64,000 nt of DNA from Muricea muricata (taxonomy: Eukaryota > Cnidaria > Anthozoa > Malacalcyonacea > Plexauridae). The stretch spans positions 30,388,297 to 30,452,296 of the forward strand of contig OY979717.1 in the NCBI GenBank assembly GCA_963855995.1, in the 5' to 3' direction. Positions 46,915 through 58,050 of the stretch are shown piece by piece (positions within the stretch are counted from its first letter, which is position 1; each line of letters starts with the position of its first letter). Below the pieces are notes generated by a model. That model made no database searches, had not been told where the DNA came from, and saw nothing but the letters and a program-made list of their open reading frames with translations. Made by a program: the position numbers and the translations under genes.

Positions 46915-47603
46915 AACAAAACAGTATTGTTGAATGGCACCAAGTGCGACACACATGTACAATATTTTTAACAAACGAATGTATATAAACTTGTAAATAT
47001 ATATTTTGTAAAAACACATCCGAACGAGCATTTATACAAATCATAGCTGTACAATGTACATATATCGCTTTTAAATATGTACAAACTTGTAAATATCTTT
47101 GTAAATAACATCGTTTATCATTCCATATGAATGAATTACATTATTAAGATCAAACACAATAAACAAAACTTACCAGTGTTTGCAATTTTCAGAAAAAAAC
47201 GGTGTAGACAGTCAGTCTCAAATCCATTGTATAAACAGGTTTATAAAGCCATATTCGTTACTTTTGCCGTAATAAACATCCACGACTACACGATCAACCA
47301 TTAATCGGAAAGGAATCAAGTGAAAAATGAACGATTTTTGCCATATACTTTTGAATTTCACAATATATTCGTTTCACGGCCATATGGCGTTCGTTTCGCA
47401 TTCGTTACACCAAAATTAAACGTTTTTCTTCCAACAGAGCCTGCGCTGTAATTTATTTGCATGTCAGCGATGTTCACCATCAGCAAACACTCTCATATTC
47501 GTCATCATTCGTCAGCCTTCGTGCTTACAATCGATAACGCAGGCCTTCAGTCAAAAAACATACAAGCAGGCAGTCCAGATGTATATATGTCAATGTTCTC
47601 TAC

Positions 47604-47992
47604 ACAATTGCAAGTATATGTTACATGTGCTCTGAGAAATAGCATCTTGCATAAAAATGAACAAACTTGTTTGACAATATTTTCTAGTTTTCAATATTTT
47701 CTACTACGGTGACACATGCATTCGCAATAGCACGCGCCTCGTGACTGTGAAACTTGGTTCCTGCGACTCAGGCCTCCAAGCATAAAATTTGGATGCGCAC
47801 TTTTTTTCCCAAATGTGGCTAAACTAGCACGTTTGACTGCATTTATCTCCACAACTAAACGCTCAACAAAAAAACTAAATTATAACTTACTAACTAACTT
47901 TTCGAGCTCTATTTGGATCACCAAAATACCATTTTGGGTTTATAAGGATAAAGTATTGGCTTGAGCATGGCAGTAAAATTTCCAGGTATCGA
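47604..47992. other. Spacer, no gene seen
   Basis: Sequence between the P element and the next TIR element. No exon is supported. Confidence 0.4.
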
Positions 47993-49216
47993 CTTAAGGA
48001 GGCTCCCTACAGTTTTAGTATATATCAAAGATTTAAACTAAAAGGCGTCTTAAATAAAAAAACTCGATGTTTTTGCATAAGCGTTTGCTTGCTCGAATAT
48101 CAAAGAGTAATTTTCAAATAAAATTGTAACTCTTGACGTAACCATGGCGACATGTCGTCATCATTTAGATACAAAAATTCAGCAAAAAAGCCATCGTAGC
48201 GGATAAACGAGCACGGTGACCTATCTTTTTTATTGCAGAAATTACATGATAATGACATTCTTAATCTTTTTAGAAAATTATTTGAAAATCGCCAGTGTAG
48301 TTTTTTTGTCAAAGCGAAAAATTAGTTTCACAAAAACTACACTGGCGATTTTTTTCAAATTTTGAAATTTAATAGAACTTACAATAGGATAAATACATAT
48401 ACAAATTTTAAGATATAGTCACCGTGCAAACAAGCGAGAAAATAGCACTTCTAGGTTCCCCGAAGTGACTTTTTTGACTTTTTTACTACACGCAAAAAGT
48501 ATTTTCACTGACCGTACATGCATTCATCAAATGTTTGCGGGCGCGTGTCGGCACGTTTTATGCGTGTTGTAATAGCTGTAGTATTTTTTTCGTTTGGAAT
48601 TTTTTGTTTAACTATGTTTAAGAAGAGATTAAAAGACATTCATATTGCCAAAAAGTAAAAACACAACATAATAAGGCATCAAATGAATCCACTGTTTGCT
48701 GAATTTAGTATTGTCATTAAAAACTGATGCACGAAAATTTTTTCAAAACATTGAATTACCAATTTGACTTCATGGCTTAAATACATGACTTTATGTACTA
48801 TATACACAATAGTTACAAGATTATGTTGTTAAAACACGAAAAAAAATCGCGTCTACTTGAACAAGAAAACTTACATAAGCTTCGGTAATACTTCAGAAGA
48901 GCCATGAAGCCGATGGAGACAATATAAAATAGCTAGTCGGAGTCCATACAGTTTTCGTAAAATTTCGAACATCAAAAATTACATTACTGGACATAATACG
49001 CAACCAAAAACTTATTTAAAACAAATGCCACCTGAACCTAGAAATACAAACGATTGTAAGGAAGAACTAGTGTTTTTTAAATATTGTTTTTAAAATTGAA
49101 AACTTTGAGCAATTTTATAGCCGGCCGCTAACATTCCACGCGTGATTCGCGCGGACAGCGTCTGATCTCTATAAATCCGGTTGTAACTGAACCAAACTGT
49201 AGGGAGCCTCCTTAAG
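47993..49216. mobile_element. 1.22-kb TIR element flanked by TTAA
   Basis: TTAAGGAGGCTCCCTACAG at the left and its complement CTGTAGGGAGCCTCCTTAA at the right are perfect inverted repeats. If TTAA is the duplicated target, the element has the insertion signature of piggyBac elements. Its GGAGGC termini are not the usual CCC start, so superfamily assignment is tentative. An inner inverted repeat at about 48285-48360 (ATCGCCAGTGTAGTTTTT) could form a long hairpin. No transposase is seen. Confidence 0.7.
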
Positions 49217-49486
49217 CACCGGATGTACAATTTTGTTGGTTGGACACATAGGCGAAGTGTGAATTCATCTCATGTGTTGAAGATGTTGTCATTCCAAATA
49301 TGCCTAATTCCTATAACCCGGTTACATAATTGTATTGGAAGGAAACATTATTTCTTTTCTTAAAGAAATATTTTCTTGTTGGATCTGTATTTGTGTTTCT
49401 CGATTCTGATTGATTTTTAGCTAGGCTTTAAATAGTCTGAAAATATTAATAAACATTAAATAATTGTCTTAAGAAGCGCTTTAATT
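49217..49486. other. Spacer, no gene seen
   Basis: Short AT-rich interval without recognised content. Confidence 0.4.
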
Positions 49487-49960
49487 AGCTTTTCTCAAGA
49501 CCTGCGAACAGGTGCATGTCCGCCATGTTTGGGGTACTGAGTAGCGCGAAGAGCGAGATGGAAAACACGACAAAAGTTGTTTTTTAAAAGCAAACTACAA
49601 TGTTGAAGTTGAAGTTTTAAGTGGTTAAAAATAAGCAGGCAGTTTGATCTTTCGTTGGTAAGTAAAAAGTATAGTTACTTTCATTTTGCAGAAATTCTGT
49701 TGTCAAACTTGCAAAATATAAAGAGAAAAATGATTTTGAACGAGCGAGGAGCCAACTCAAGGTGAGAACATTTTTGTACTCAATTGCTGGGTTTTCAAAT
49801 CCGAGCTATGTCAATTCTACTACACCTAAGTTCATATAATTTGGTACATGTTATCACGGACCGTTTCTGCATCTGGATTTGGTAAAAACAAGACACTAGT
49901 ACAAAAATTTAAAGGTTTTTTTGCTGTTTTTAAAACATGATGGCGATATTGACTCGACGA
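49487..49960 (+). repeat. Left arm of a ~460-bp inverted repeat, with an exon-like segment
   Basis: It is inverted at about 53685-54158 with roughly 90% identity by eye. This copy contains an open 71-base segment at about 49692-49762. It lies between TTTTGCAG and AAG|GTGAGA and encodes NSVVKLAKYKEKNDFERARS. The right arm has lost the AG of the acceptor. The repeat may therefore have captured a gene fragment. The family is not recognised. Confidence 0.65.
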
Positions 49961-50018
49961 TTTAACGTTTCGTTCCTCGTATAGTAATATTTTCTGAACC
50001 CAAGCAAAATAATTTTCA

Positions 50019-53000
50019 ATTTTTTTTTTCAATTTATTCAAATTTGATTAATCACCACACATCACACAAATGAAACATAAATTGGATTATATAAAGAAAT
50101 ATAAAGAAATAATGTTGGTGACAAGGAAGCCCAAAATTAAACCACGAGGCTTATATAAATTTGGGCTCCCTTATTAACACACATACACATATCATACAGT
50201 AATATATACCTTCTAGTTATAAATACAAAACACGGACGAATCAAAATTATCTGCTAGTTAAATATTTAGGATCTTAGTAATTAAGAGACAGATAATGTTT
50301 TAATTCTTTTTTAAATAATATAGTTGACACAATGTTTATAAGATAATTAGGTAGAGAATTAAAAAATTTTGGACCTTGAAAGCTTTTCTGATATTTGTTC
50401 TGCAAGGAGGGACATGATACTTAAAGGAATTTCTTGTATTGAAACTATGTATTTCACTATTTATTAAAAACATCTTATCAAACTGAACAGGCAAAAGAGA
50501 AGATTTATGATAAAACATTAATTCTCCAAGTTGTAACATACAAATATCATTAAATTTCAGTAGACCAAGCTTCTTAAATATTGGGCCAGTATGAGCATCA
50601 AATGCACTATTATCAAGTATCCTTATTGCACGTTTTTGAAGTATTTCAATGCGTCGAATACTAGTGGGGTAAGTTAATCCCCACACAATAGCGCAATATT
50701 GCAGATATGGATAAATCATAGAAAAATATAATATTCGTAGGGATTCTAATGGCAGACAGAAACTAGCTTTATAATCGACTTTGAAATTTTATTTGCAAGA
50801 TAAGGTAAGTGAGATTTCCAACTCAAATTTTCATCCAGAATAGCTCCCAAAAACATAGTTTCATTGACTTGTTCAATACATTCATTATTGATAAGTAATT
50901 GTATATCAAGACAGTACTTTTTTTGTCTAGTTTTAAAGATCATAAATTTCGATTTTTCCACGTTAAGCGAAAGTTTATTAACCTGAAACCAATAAGACAG
51001 CTTTTTTAATTCATGATTTAAAGAATCGATTACATATTGAGGGTCTTTATGTGAGAAAAAAAATGTTTGTATCATCGGCAAATAAAATTGTTTCAACTTA
51101 ACTGTGATACATTACAAATATCATTAATATAAAGTAAGAAGAACAGAGGACCAAGAATTGATCCTTGAGGTACACCACAAGTAATCGATTTAGGAGTTGA
51201 ACAATGATCATTAAATTGAACAAATTGAAGTCTGTTACTTAAGTAACTTTTTATCCATTGCAATGGAAGGCCTCGAATACCATAATGCTCTAACTTATCG
51301 AATAAAATGTTATGATTCACAGTATCAAAAGCTTTAGATAAATCGAGAAAGATCCCGACAGAGGTTTCTTTTCTGTCAATTGCACTCGAAATTTTGTCGT
51401 ATAAATCAACTAAAGCAAGCGAAGTTGAATGATTTTTACGAAACCCATATTGATTGTCACGCAATATCATAAATTTTTCGAGATATGCCATTAAACGATA
51501 TTATACATAACCTTTTCGAGAAACTTTGAAAAACCTGGGAGAATGGAAACTGGTCTATAATTCGAGAAAATTACACGATCACCCGCTTTGAATAAGGGAA
51601 TTACACGAGCTATTTTCATATCATCAGGAAAAATACCACTGGTAAAAGACAAATTAAATATATGAGAAAGCGGTTCAGCAAGAATATTAATGAATTTTTT
51701 AATTATTGACATTGGAATTTTGTCTTAACCAACGGCTTTATTTGATTGAAACGACTTAGCAATTTCAACAATTTCCACGGGGGTCACACTACTAAGAAAA
51801 ACAGATTGAGGAAAACAACCAGAAGGAAATTCACAGTGTGAGAGTGACGAAGATTTTATTTTCTTAGCAAGATTTGGACCAATGTTAGTGAAATAGTTAC
51901 AAAATTTATTAGCTATTAAAAACGGGTCAGAGATTTCGGTATTATCACTGGTCTTAAATAATCCTTTGGTAGGCTTTGAAATTGACTTTTATTAATAACC
52001 TCATTCAGAATCTTCCAAGTAGATTTCATATCAGATTTAATATTTTGAAGTTTCCTAGCATAATGTAATGATTTAGCAATTTTTACAGTATGATTCAATT
52101 TATTTTTAAATGTCTTGTAGTACGATTCATTTTGTAAAGTAGGAGAACGCAAATAACGTCTATATAACTTATTTTTCCTTTTAATAGAGTTTAAAATTCC
52201 TCTAGTCAACCATGGTTTATTCGAGAAATGATGTTTCCTTTTTATTTGCTTAATCGGAAAACAATATTATATATATTAGAAAAATTGGAATGGAAAACTT
52301 TATAAGATTGATTGGGATCATTAAATCCTTCAAGTTCCGACCAATTAACTTGGGAAAGTTGTTCCGTAAATTTGTGTAAGTTATAGTTATTTTTTTCTCG
52401 AATTTTTATCATTTCATTTTCCCTATTTACTGTCTGAACGGTTTCATGGCAAATACTGAAAACTGGAAGGTGATCAGAAATATCAGTAAACAACAAACCA
52501 CTTTTCAAATTACTGTGTAGTTGATTGGTAAATATGTTATCAATTAGCGTAGCAGAATGAGATGTTATTCCGGATGGACGAAGAATCAAAGGAAAAAATG
52601 CATTAGAGTAAATTTGCTCCAAGAATTCACCAGTCAGCGAATGTTGCTGAAATCTTAACAAATTTAAGTTTAATATAATTATAAATTTATATAATTCCCC
52701 ATTATATAACAAATCTTATTTTCTTTTGTAATTTTATTAAGTAATTTGTTATAACTAGACAAGAAGCTAGCAACATCTTGGTCAGGAGGTCTGTAAATTA
52801 CCCCAATTATAATATTCTTATCAATAGAATTATTTATTTCAACAAACAGCAATTCAGTTATTGCACCATTATCGAAACATAGATCATCACGGATTCTCGA
52901 ATCAAAATTTTCAGATAAATACAGACCAACACCTCCGCCAATTCTATTTGATCGATGTTTATGAAAAAAATTAAAGCCATTTATATCTAGCGAGTGACTC

Positions 53001-53360
53001 GCATTTTGCAACCAAGTTTCAGTAATACCAATAGCAGAAAATTGTATATTTAAATTTTGCAAAAAGTTAGTTAGTTTATTAAAATTTCGGTCCAAACTAC
53101 GAATATTGAAATGAATACAAGAAAATTGACTAAAACCATTGATTTCATTTTGAATAAGTTTATTAAATTGATCCTCAATTAAATAATCACAAAAAAATGT
53201 AAATCACAATAAAAATGTGAATCAGGATCCGCATCACTGACGAGGTTAAGGTGTTGATTTGCATTTGCAAACAGGGGATTATAACTCAAATTTTTCAACC
53301 TATCTATTTCAAAATTTACTGGCCCAATATTTAACTCAAATAAACGCCAAAAAAGGTTGT
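50019..53360 (-). pseudogene. CR1-like LINE, endonuclease plus RT, many frameshifts
   Basis: Read from 53360 down. Endonuclease: CIHFNIRSLDRNFNKL, IGITETWLQ, GGGVGLYL, VIYRPPDQD and SDHLPVF. The GDFN-type metal-site motif is altered to MGNYINL near 52700. RT: KIARVIPLFKAGD, NYRPVSILPGFSK, FLDLSKAFDTVNH, GVPQGSILGPLFFLLYIND and NVEKSKFMIF. The YADD box falls in a frameshift zone near 51080. The C-terminal YLQYCAIVWG and FNTRNSFKYH follow. The 3' region has a GGGAGCCC...GGGCTTCC hairpin (about 50128-50172) and ends in AATAAATTGAAAAAAAAAA at 50019. The element is nearly full-length for ORF2 but broken in at least five places. It sits between the two arms of the inverted repeat. Confidence 0.85.
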
Positions 53361-53684
53361 AAGTGGTTATATAAAATTTCTATAAATTCTTAAATGTGAG
53401 CTACTGCACGTGCATCAAATTTGAGCACTTTCAAAAGCAGCGCATACTGCAAAGATTATAATTGCCGGCGTTATTACTACAAAAGCCCGTTTTCGAACGT
53501 CTAAAATTTCGTACACTTACTTTTAAAAATGCTGATTTATGACTAAGTAAGCTGGTAATTTATAGTATTTTAACAAGGAAAGTCAGCAGCCTTGTTTATT
53601 TCTATTTTACCTTTGTTCAGTTTTAGCTAATATTTACTGTAGCCAGAGTCAAATCATCATGAAACTTGTTGAGTCAATACGGCC

Positions 53685-54158
53685 GTGTCGCGATCATGTT
53701 TTACAAACAACAAAAAAACCTTTAAATTTTTGTACTAGTGTCTTGTTTTTCTTGTTATCAAGTCCAGATGCAGAAACGGTCCATGATAACATATACCAAA
53801 TTATATGACCTTAGGTGTAGTAGAATTGACATAGCTCGGATTTGAAAACCCAGCAATTGAGTACAGAGATGTTCTCACCTTGAGTTGGCTCCTCGCTCGT
53901 TCAAAATCATTTTTCTCTTTATATTTTGCAAGTTTGACACCAGAATTTCTCCAGGATGAAAGTAACTATACTTTTTACTTACCAACGATGGATCAAACTA
54001 CCTGCTTATTTTTTAACCATTTAAAACTTCAACTCCAACATTGTAGTTTGCTTTTGAAGAACAACTTTTGTCGTGTTTTCCGTCTCGCTCTTCGCGCTAC
54101 TCGGTACCCCAACATGGCAAACATGCACCTTTTCGCAGGTCGTGAGAAAGGCTAATTT
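53685..54158 (-). repeat. Right arm of the ~460-bp inverted repeat
   Basis: Inverted partner of 49487-49960. Outer ends read TTAGCTTTTCTCAAGACCTG on the left and its near-complement ending GAGAAAGGCTAA on the right. The ORF at 53880-54155 reads the arm antisense to the exon-like segment and is probably chance. Confidence 0.65.
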
Positions 54159-54379
54159 AATTTGTTGGTTCATAATAAATTATCTCTGATTGTGACTAAA
54201 TGAATAGTTGAGAACAATGCGGGGGGTGGGGGAGTGTTAAAATGGGATATTACTCGAGTCCTGTTCACTAAAATATAGACACTCTAGCCCACCTTTTGCA
54301 GAGATAACGTACTAAGATAGATTTAGCACTCGAGCAAAGACTCTTTGTCAATATAACCAACAGGTGTTTAGATACAAAG

Positions 54380-55060
54380 AGCTCTTGCTCGAAATGTCAA
54401 TTTTTATTCATTTGTGTCACAAGTGGGCTTACTAGTGGAGAAAAATTACTGCTGTGCAGTGGTGAACGATGAGAAAGGTGAGACGCCTCAACGGGTATAT
54501 ATACAGTGAGGTATAAATTAGTGTAAAATGAGGCTAGATATGACGTATATACATGTGCACTGTGAATATGATTAGGTGATATTGTTAGGTTATCTTTATA
54601 AAGACTGTATATTGTCAAGGAAATGGCTTGGAGTGGTTATCAGCATTTATGTTTTTGGCTGCATGCCATGATTCTAGTGTAGTTAGTTAATTCCTTATGT
54701 CAGTGACTTTCGCGCTATCAAAGTCAATTACATGACAATTATCCCATGCATGTTTCGCCGAGTCAGAACCATTTTTATGTTGTTTATCGTTTCTGATGTG
54801 TTCACCTTTTCTTGTTTCTCGAGATCTGCCTGTTTCACCTATGTAATTCCAATCGCAATCTTTACACAGTATTTTTGCAAACGGCATTGTTTTTTTCTTT
54901 GGTTGGTGTTCTGTGTTTCACTGACTGGAAGTCTTGTTGTGGGGTTCTCAAAAGTTTATTGCAGACTTTTATATTACAGAGGTTTTCTCGGAGTTCTAGA
55001 CAGGGGGTTCTGTGCTTTCTTTAACTATAAAATAGACGGAATAAAGTGCGTAAAATAATT
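54380..55060 (-). pseudogene. Penelope-like element GIY-YIG endonuclease fragment
   Basis: The minus ORF ending at 54687 carries ILCKDCDWNYIGETGRSRET, with the YIGETGR core of the GIY-YIG nuclease, then RKGEHIRN and AKHAWDNCHVIDFDSAKV. After a stop it continues LTTLESWHAAKNINADNHSK. A CxxC pair directly before 'YIGET' and this tail are features I associate with the endonuclease of Penelope-like elements. Upstream (higher coordinates) are decayed codons, and I find no reverse transcriptase. It is a 3'-end remnant. Confidence 0.7.
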
Positions 55061-55530
55061 ATATGCCTTACGTTTTTATTTCCAAAATACGTTGCTCGAT
55101 GTACTTTTGTTATTTAAATTATGTTTGATAGCTTTCTTCTTCCTTATTTTGATATCTCCCATGTGCTTCAAACTACACATAATTCAGAGTGTTTTTGTCA
55201 CGGCGTTTGGGCTACATTCGCTAAATTATAAAGAACGTTTTTCCACTCAAAACGACTTTCTCTTCATTTTTTCTCATTTAATTCGTAATCAGTCTTTTAA
55301 ACGTTTCTTTGCTCCTAACTGGATTACTGATAGCGGAAGAAAGAGCGTTACGTTGTCCGACATTAATTTGTTCCATGATCATGCAGACGGCAACGCAAGC
55401 AGCTTGAGGTAGGTTCGGCTTTTCGATATGTTTCTCTTGTTAGAGAAACACGAATGCTACGAGCAGATTCTTTACCATGCATTCGTTCGAACCATTTGAT
55501 GTCAGTTTATATTCTGCCAGAATGTTATGC
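55061..55530. other. Unassigned; one open stretch on the plus strand
   Basis: An ORF at 55092-55412 ends at GAG|GTAGGT (NQSFKRFFAPNWITDSGRK). It could be an exon, but the family and splice partner are unknown. Confidence 0.3.
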
Positions 55531-55794
55531 AACGCCAACATTATGAAAATAATATACTTGCATTCATAACTAGAATATCTTGGCACTGCAAATGCAGCGC
55601 CAATTAACATGCGTTATGAAAATGATCAGAATACATACGTGAATAATGTCATTATGCAGCGCCAACATCGCGTCATACATACAAGCGCTATTCATATAGG
55701 TCACAATATTTTGACATTGCAAGCGCGCGGTGCCAGCATTGTGAAAACAATGTATCTGCATATACTAATAAAAATATTTTAGCACTAAAAATTT
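55531..55794. repeat. Degenerate tandem array, four ~66-bp units
   Basis: Units begin with (A)GCGCCAACAT-type sequence at 55531, 55596, 55658 and 55727. They share TTATGAAAAT and ATATTTTAGCACTGCA-like blocks, with period 62-69 bp. They are strongly diverged, so this is an old array. Confidence 0.55.
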
Positions 55795-57800
55795 CAGCGT
55801 ACATTCTAAAAACAACAGTTCAGGTAACACTGTTTGGTTAATTGTGATATACTGTAAGTCTCACACATTTGGCGCTTGGTTTCAGTTTGAGTCCAGCTCA
55901 AACACAGCTAGATAAAATATTTATTTTTACTTAGTTTATCGGTCCGGAATATTAATTTGAATCTATGCAAGAGACGATAAGGAAATTGGCTTTGGTCCAT
56001 TGAAAAACTATTTTCCTGATACACTTGTGTATCTGGAACAATAGTATCGAAAATAGAAATGGCAAATTATCAATTACAGCTCTTGATTGGAGATTGGAAC
56101 AAAGTTTTGATGAATGAAGTATTCTATGAGAGAAAGCTCTGAAACCAGACGTTTACAAGATGATAAATGGTATAACATTTGATCCTTTTAAAAAAGTCTA
56201 CTTTATGTAAACAAGAATACTTATTCAAAATGATGCATCGTCACCGTTATTTCAACTGATGATCAATGAACGTACTGCAGCGGATGATATATTTCTTCAC
56301 ATCAAGCCCGATCAAATTTGGCTTGGCTTCATACATATCCAGAAACGATAGTCGCAGTGACATTAAAGAATGCATTACAGTCCTTGCTTGTATAACTAGG
56401 GCAAAAAATTAGGCGTCTTGGGTTCCAACAACTAGACAGATCATGTTTTTTTTGTGGACAAATCGAGTCAAAAATAAAACTAGCTAGCTAATGTCAAAGA
56501 AGCGGAAATACCTATGTTGACTGAGAGATATTAGTTACTTGAACTCTGACAATATATAATCCTCTAAATAGAGATAGAGCAATATTTCTCAGTCAGTTAG
56601 TCGAAATATTAACTGTAGGTGGGTATTTTATTTAGCTTCATATAAACACGTACCATGCCGTTCTCAGAGAATTAAAAATACAATGTCATTCATTATATAC
56701 GTTAATCTCATCTTTATTACTAGAATTCGACAGTCTCAAAGTTCAAGCATTGACATCTCTAAAGGCTTAATGTTAAAAGATTCGCGTAGATTGGAAAGTG
56801 TAGCTGATCGGTGATATTTTATATCGTAGAATGGCTTCTTGTGTTAAATGGTGCCTTCTTCTTTCTGTGTTTCTACCAAGATGCGTTGACAGCAAAGGTA
56901 AAGTTTCAGTGCTGCACGAATTATTTTACCGCACGTCATTGTTGTTTCAGCATTTGTATACCCAACAAGTATATTTAATAACGTTTCAATAATTTGGAAA
57001 TATATATTCGGAATAAACCATATCAAACGCTCCATATACAAAAATGACGCCTCTTTGTTTCTTGGAAAGTATAAGTCTAAATGAATATTCACATTGGTAA
57101 ATAGTGTAGCAAATAATTATATTGTGTCTTGTAGCTACGAAAAGCATGCAAAGTAAACGCACTGGCTGTTTGTAAGTGTCAATTACCATTACAATTTTTA
57201 ACATGTGTCCAAACATGTGATTCTGCAAGCCGTATCATGACACAATATTTTTATATTTGCGGAGCACCCGAGCAGGAGTGCTTTATTCTAGGACTGCTTG
57301 GGATTGAGGAAGTTAATGTCGATTTATAATTGATTAATTAAGGACGCAGCTATCAATTAAGACGTAAACTTAAACTTGAGGTTACAGGTCACTGCGCGCC
57401 TCGATACTGTTTTATACCTTTGTCAAGTTCACTTCAAAATTGTATGGAAGATAGAGCTTTGCTTAAGGCTATTTGGTTCCATTTTGCGCGTCGACGTTGA
57501 CAAGGGCGCTCGAAAGTAATAATCTGTATTTTTAGTCTGTACGATTAAATTGTGATATTAATTAAGTTCGAAAGCTGCGTTAGAGGTAATTATTGGTCTG
57601 GTTGAACATGATGAAAGCCCTATGAAACAAAAAAATTCCCAAAGATCTCATCATAATTATGATCTACTTTATGGTAACGTGTGCTGCCTGTAGACTTGCC
57701 TTGGAGGTAGTATATGCTATTGTCAAAATCATACTCATAGTATAGAAATGTATTGCATGGGTTTGGAGAAAGATAAGGTAAATTTAAACTCGGGTTAAAG
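55795..57800. other. Intergenic, no gene seen
   Basis: About 2 kb of AT-rich DNA without a supported exon or recognisable repeat. Confidence 0.4.
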
Positions 57801-58050
57801 CCGGAACACACGAGGCAACAAATCGCTGTAACACGTTCGTGCAACAAATTGCTTTGCCCGTACAGTTAAGTGACTAGTTATATGCGCTGCATCAAACCAG
57901 TTTAATTTTGGGCGACTTGTTGCAGCGACGACAAATCCGTCGCGGCGACAAAATTTTCGATAAAAATCTCCTGCTCGAATCACACAATGAAATTTGTTGC
58001 TGCAACGTGTTGCTGCGAGGTGTCCCAGCGATTTGTCACCTCGCTTGTTA
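57801..58050. repeat. 250-bp foldback MITE (GGCAACAAATCGCTG ends)
   Basis: The left end ACACACGAGGCAACAAATCG is inverted at the right (CGATTTGTCACCTCGCTTGT). Inner copies of GCAACAAATTGC and its complement add further symmetry. No ORF is present. Confidence 0.6.

Larger units (their letters stand above)
42619..47603 (+). mobile_element. Complete P-element-type transposon, 4,969 bp, with 8-bp target duplication
   Basis: TTCTCTAC occurs directly on both sides (42619-42626 and 47596-47603), matching the 8-bp duplications of P elements. The element runs 42627-47595 and starts CA, ends TG. Its TIRs are at least 27 bp and perfect (CATTGACATATATACATCTG at the left, then GACTGCC; complement at the right). 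An 18-bp subterminal inverted repeat, AATATGAGAGTGTTTGCT, lies at 42690-42707 and 47482-47499, paralleling the internal 11-bp repeats of Drosophila P. The interior carries one four-exon THAP-transposase gene. Identical TIRs, an intact duplication and an open transposase frame suggest recent activity. Confidence 0.9.

Noticed and set aside
53880..54155. 91-codon plus-strand ORF as a gene
   Set aside because: It lies wholly in the right arm of the inverted repeat and is not preserved as an ORF in the other arm.
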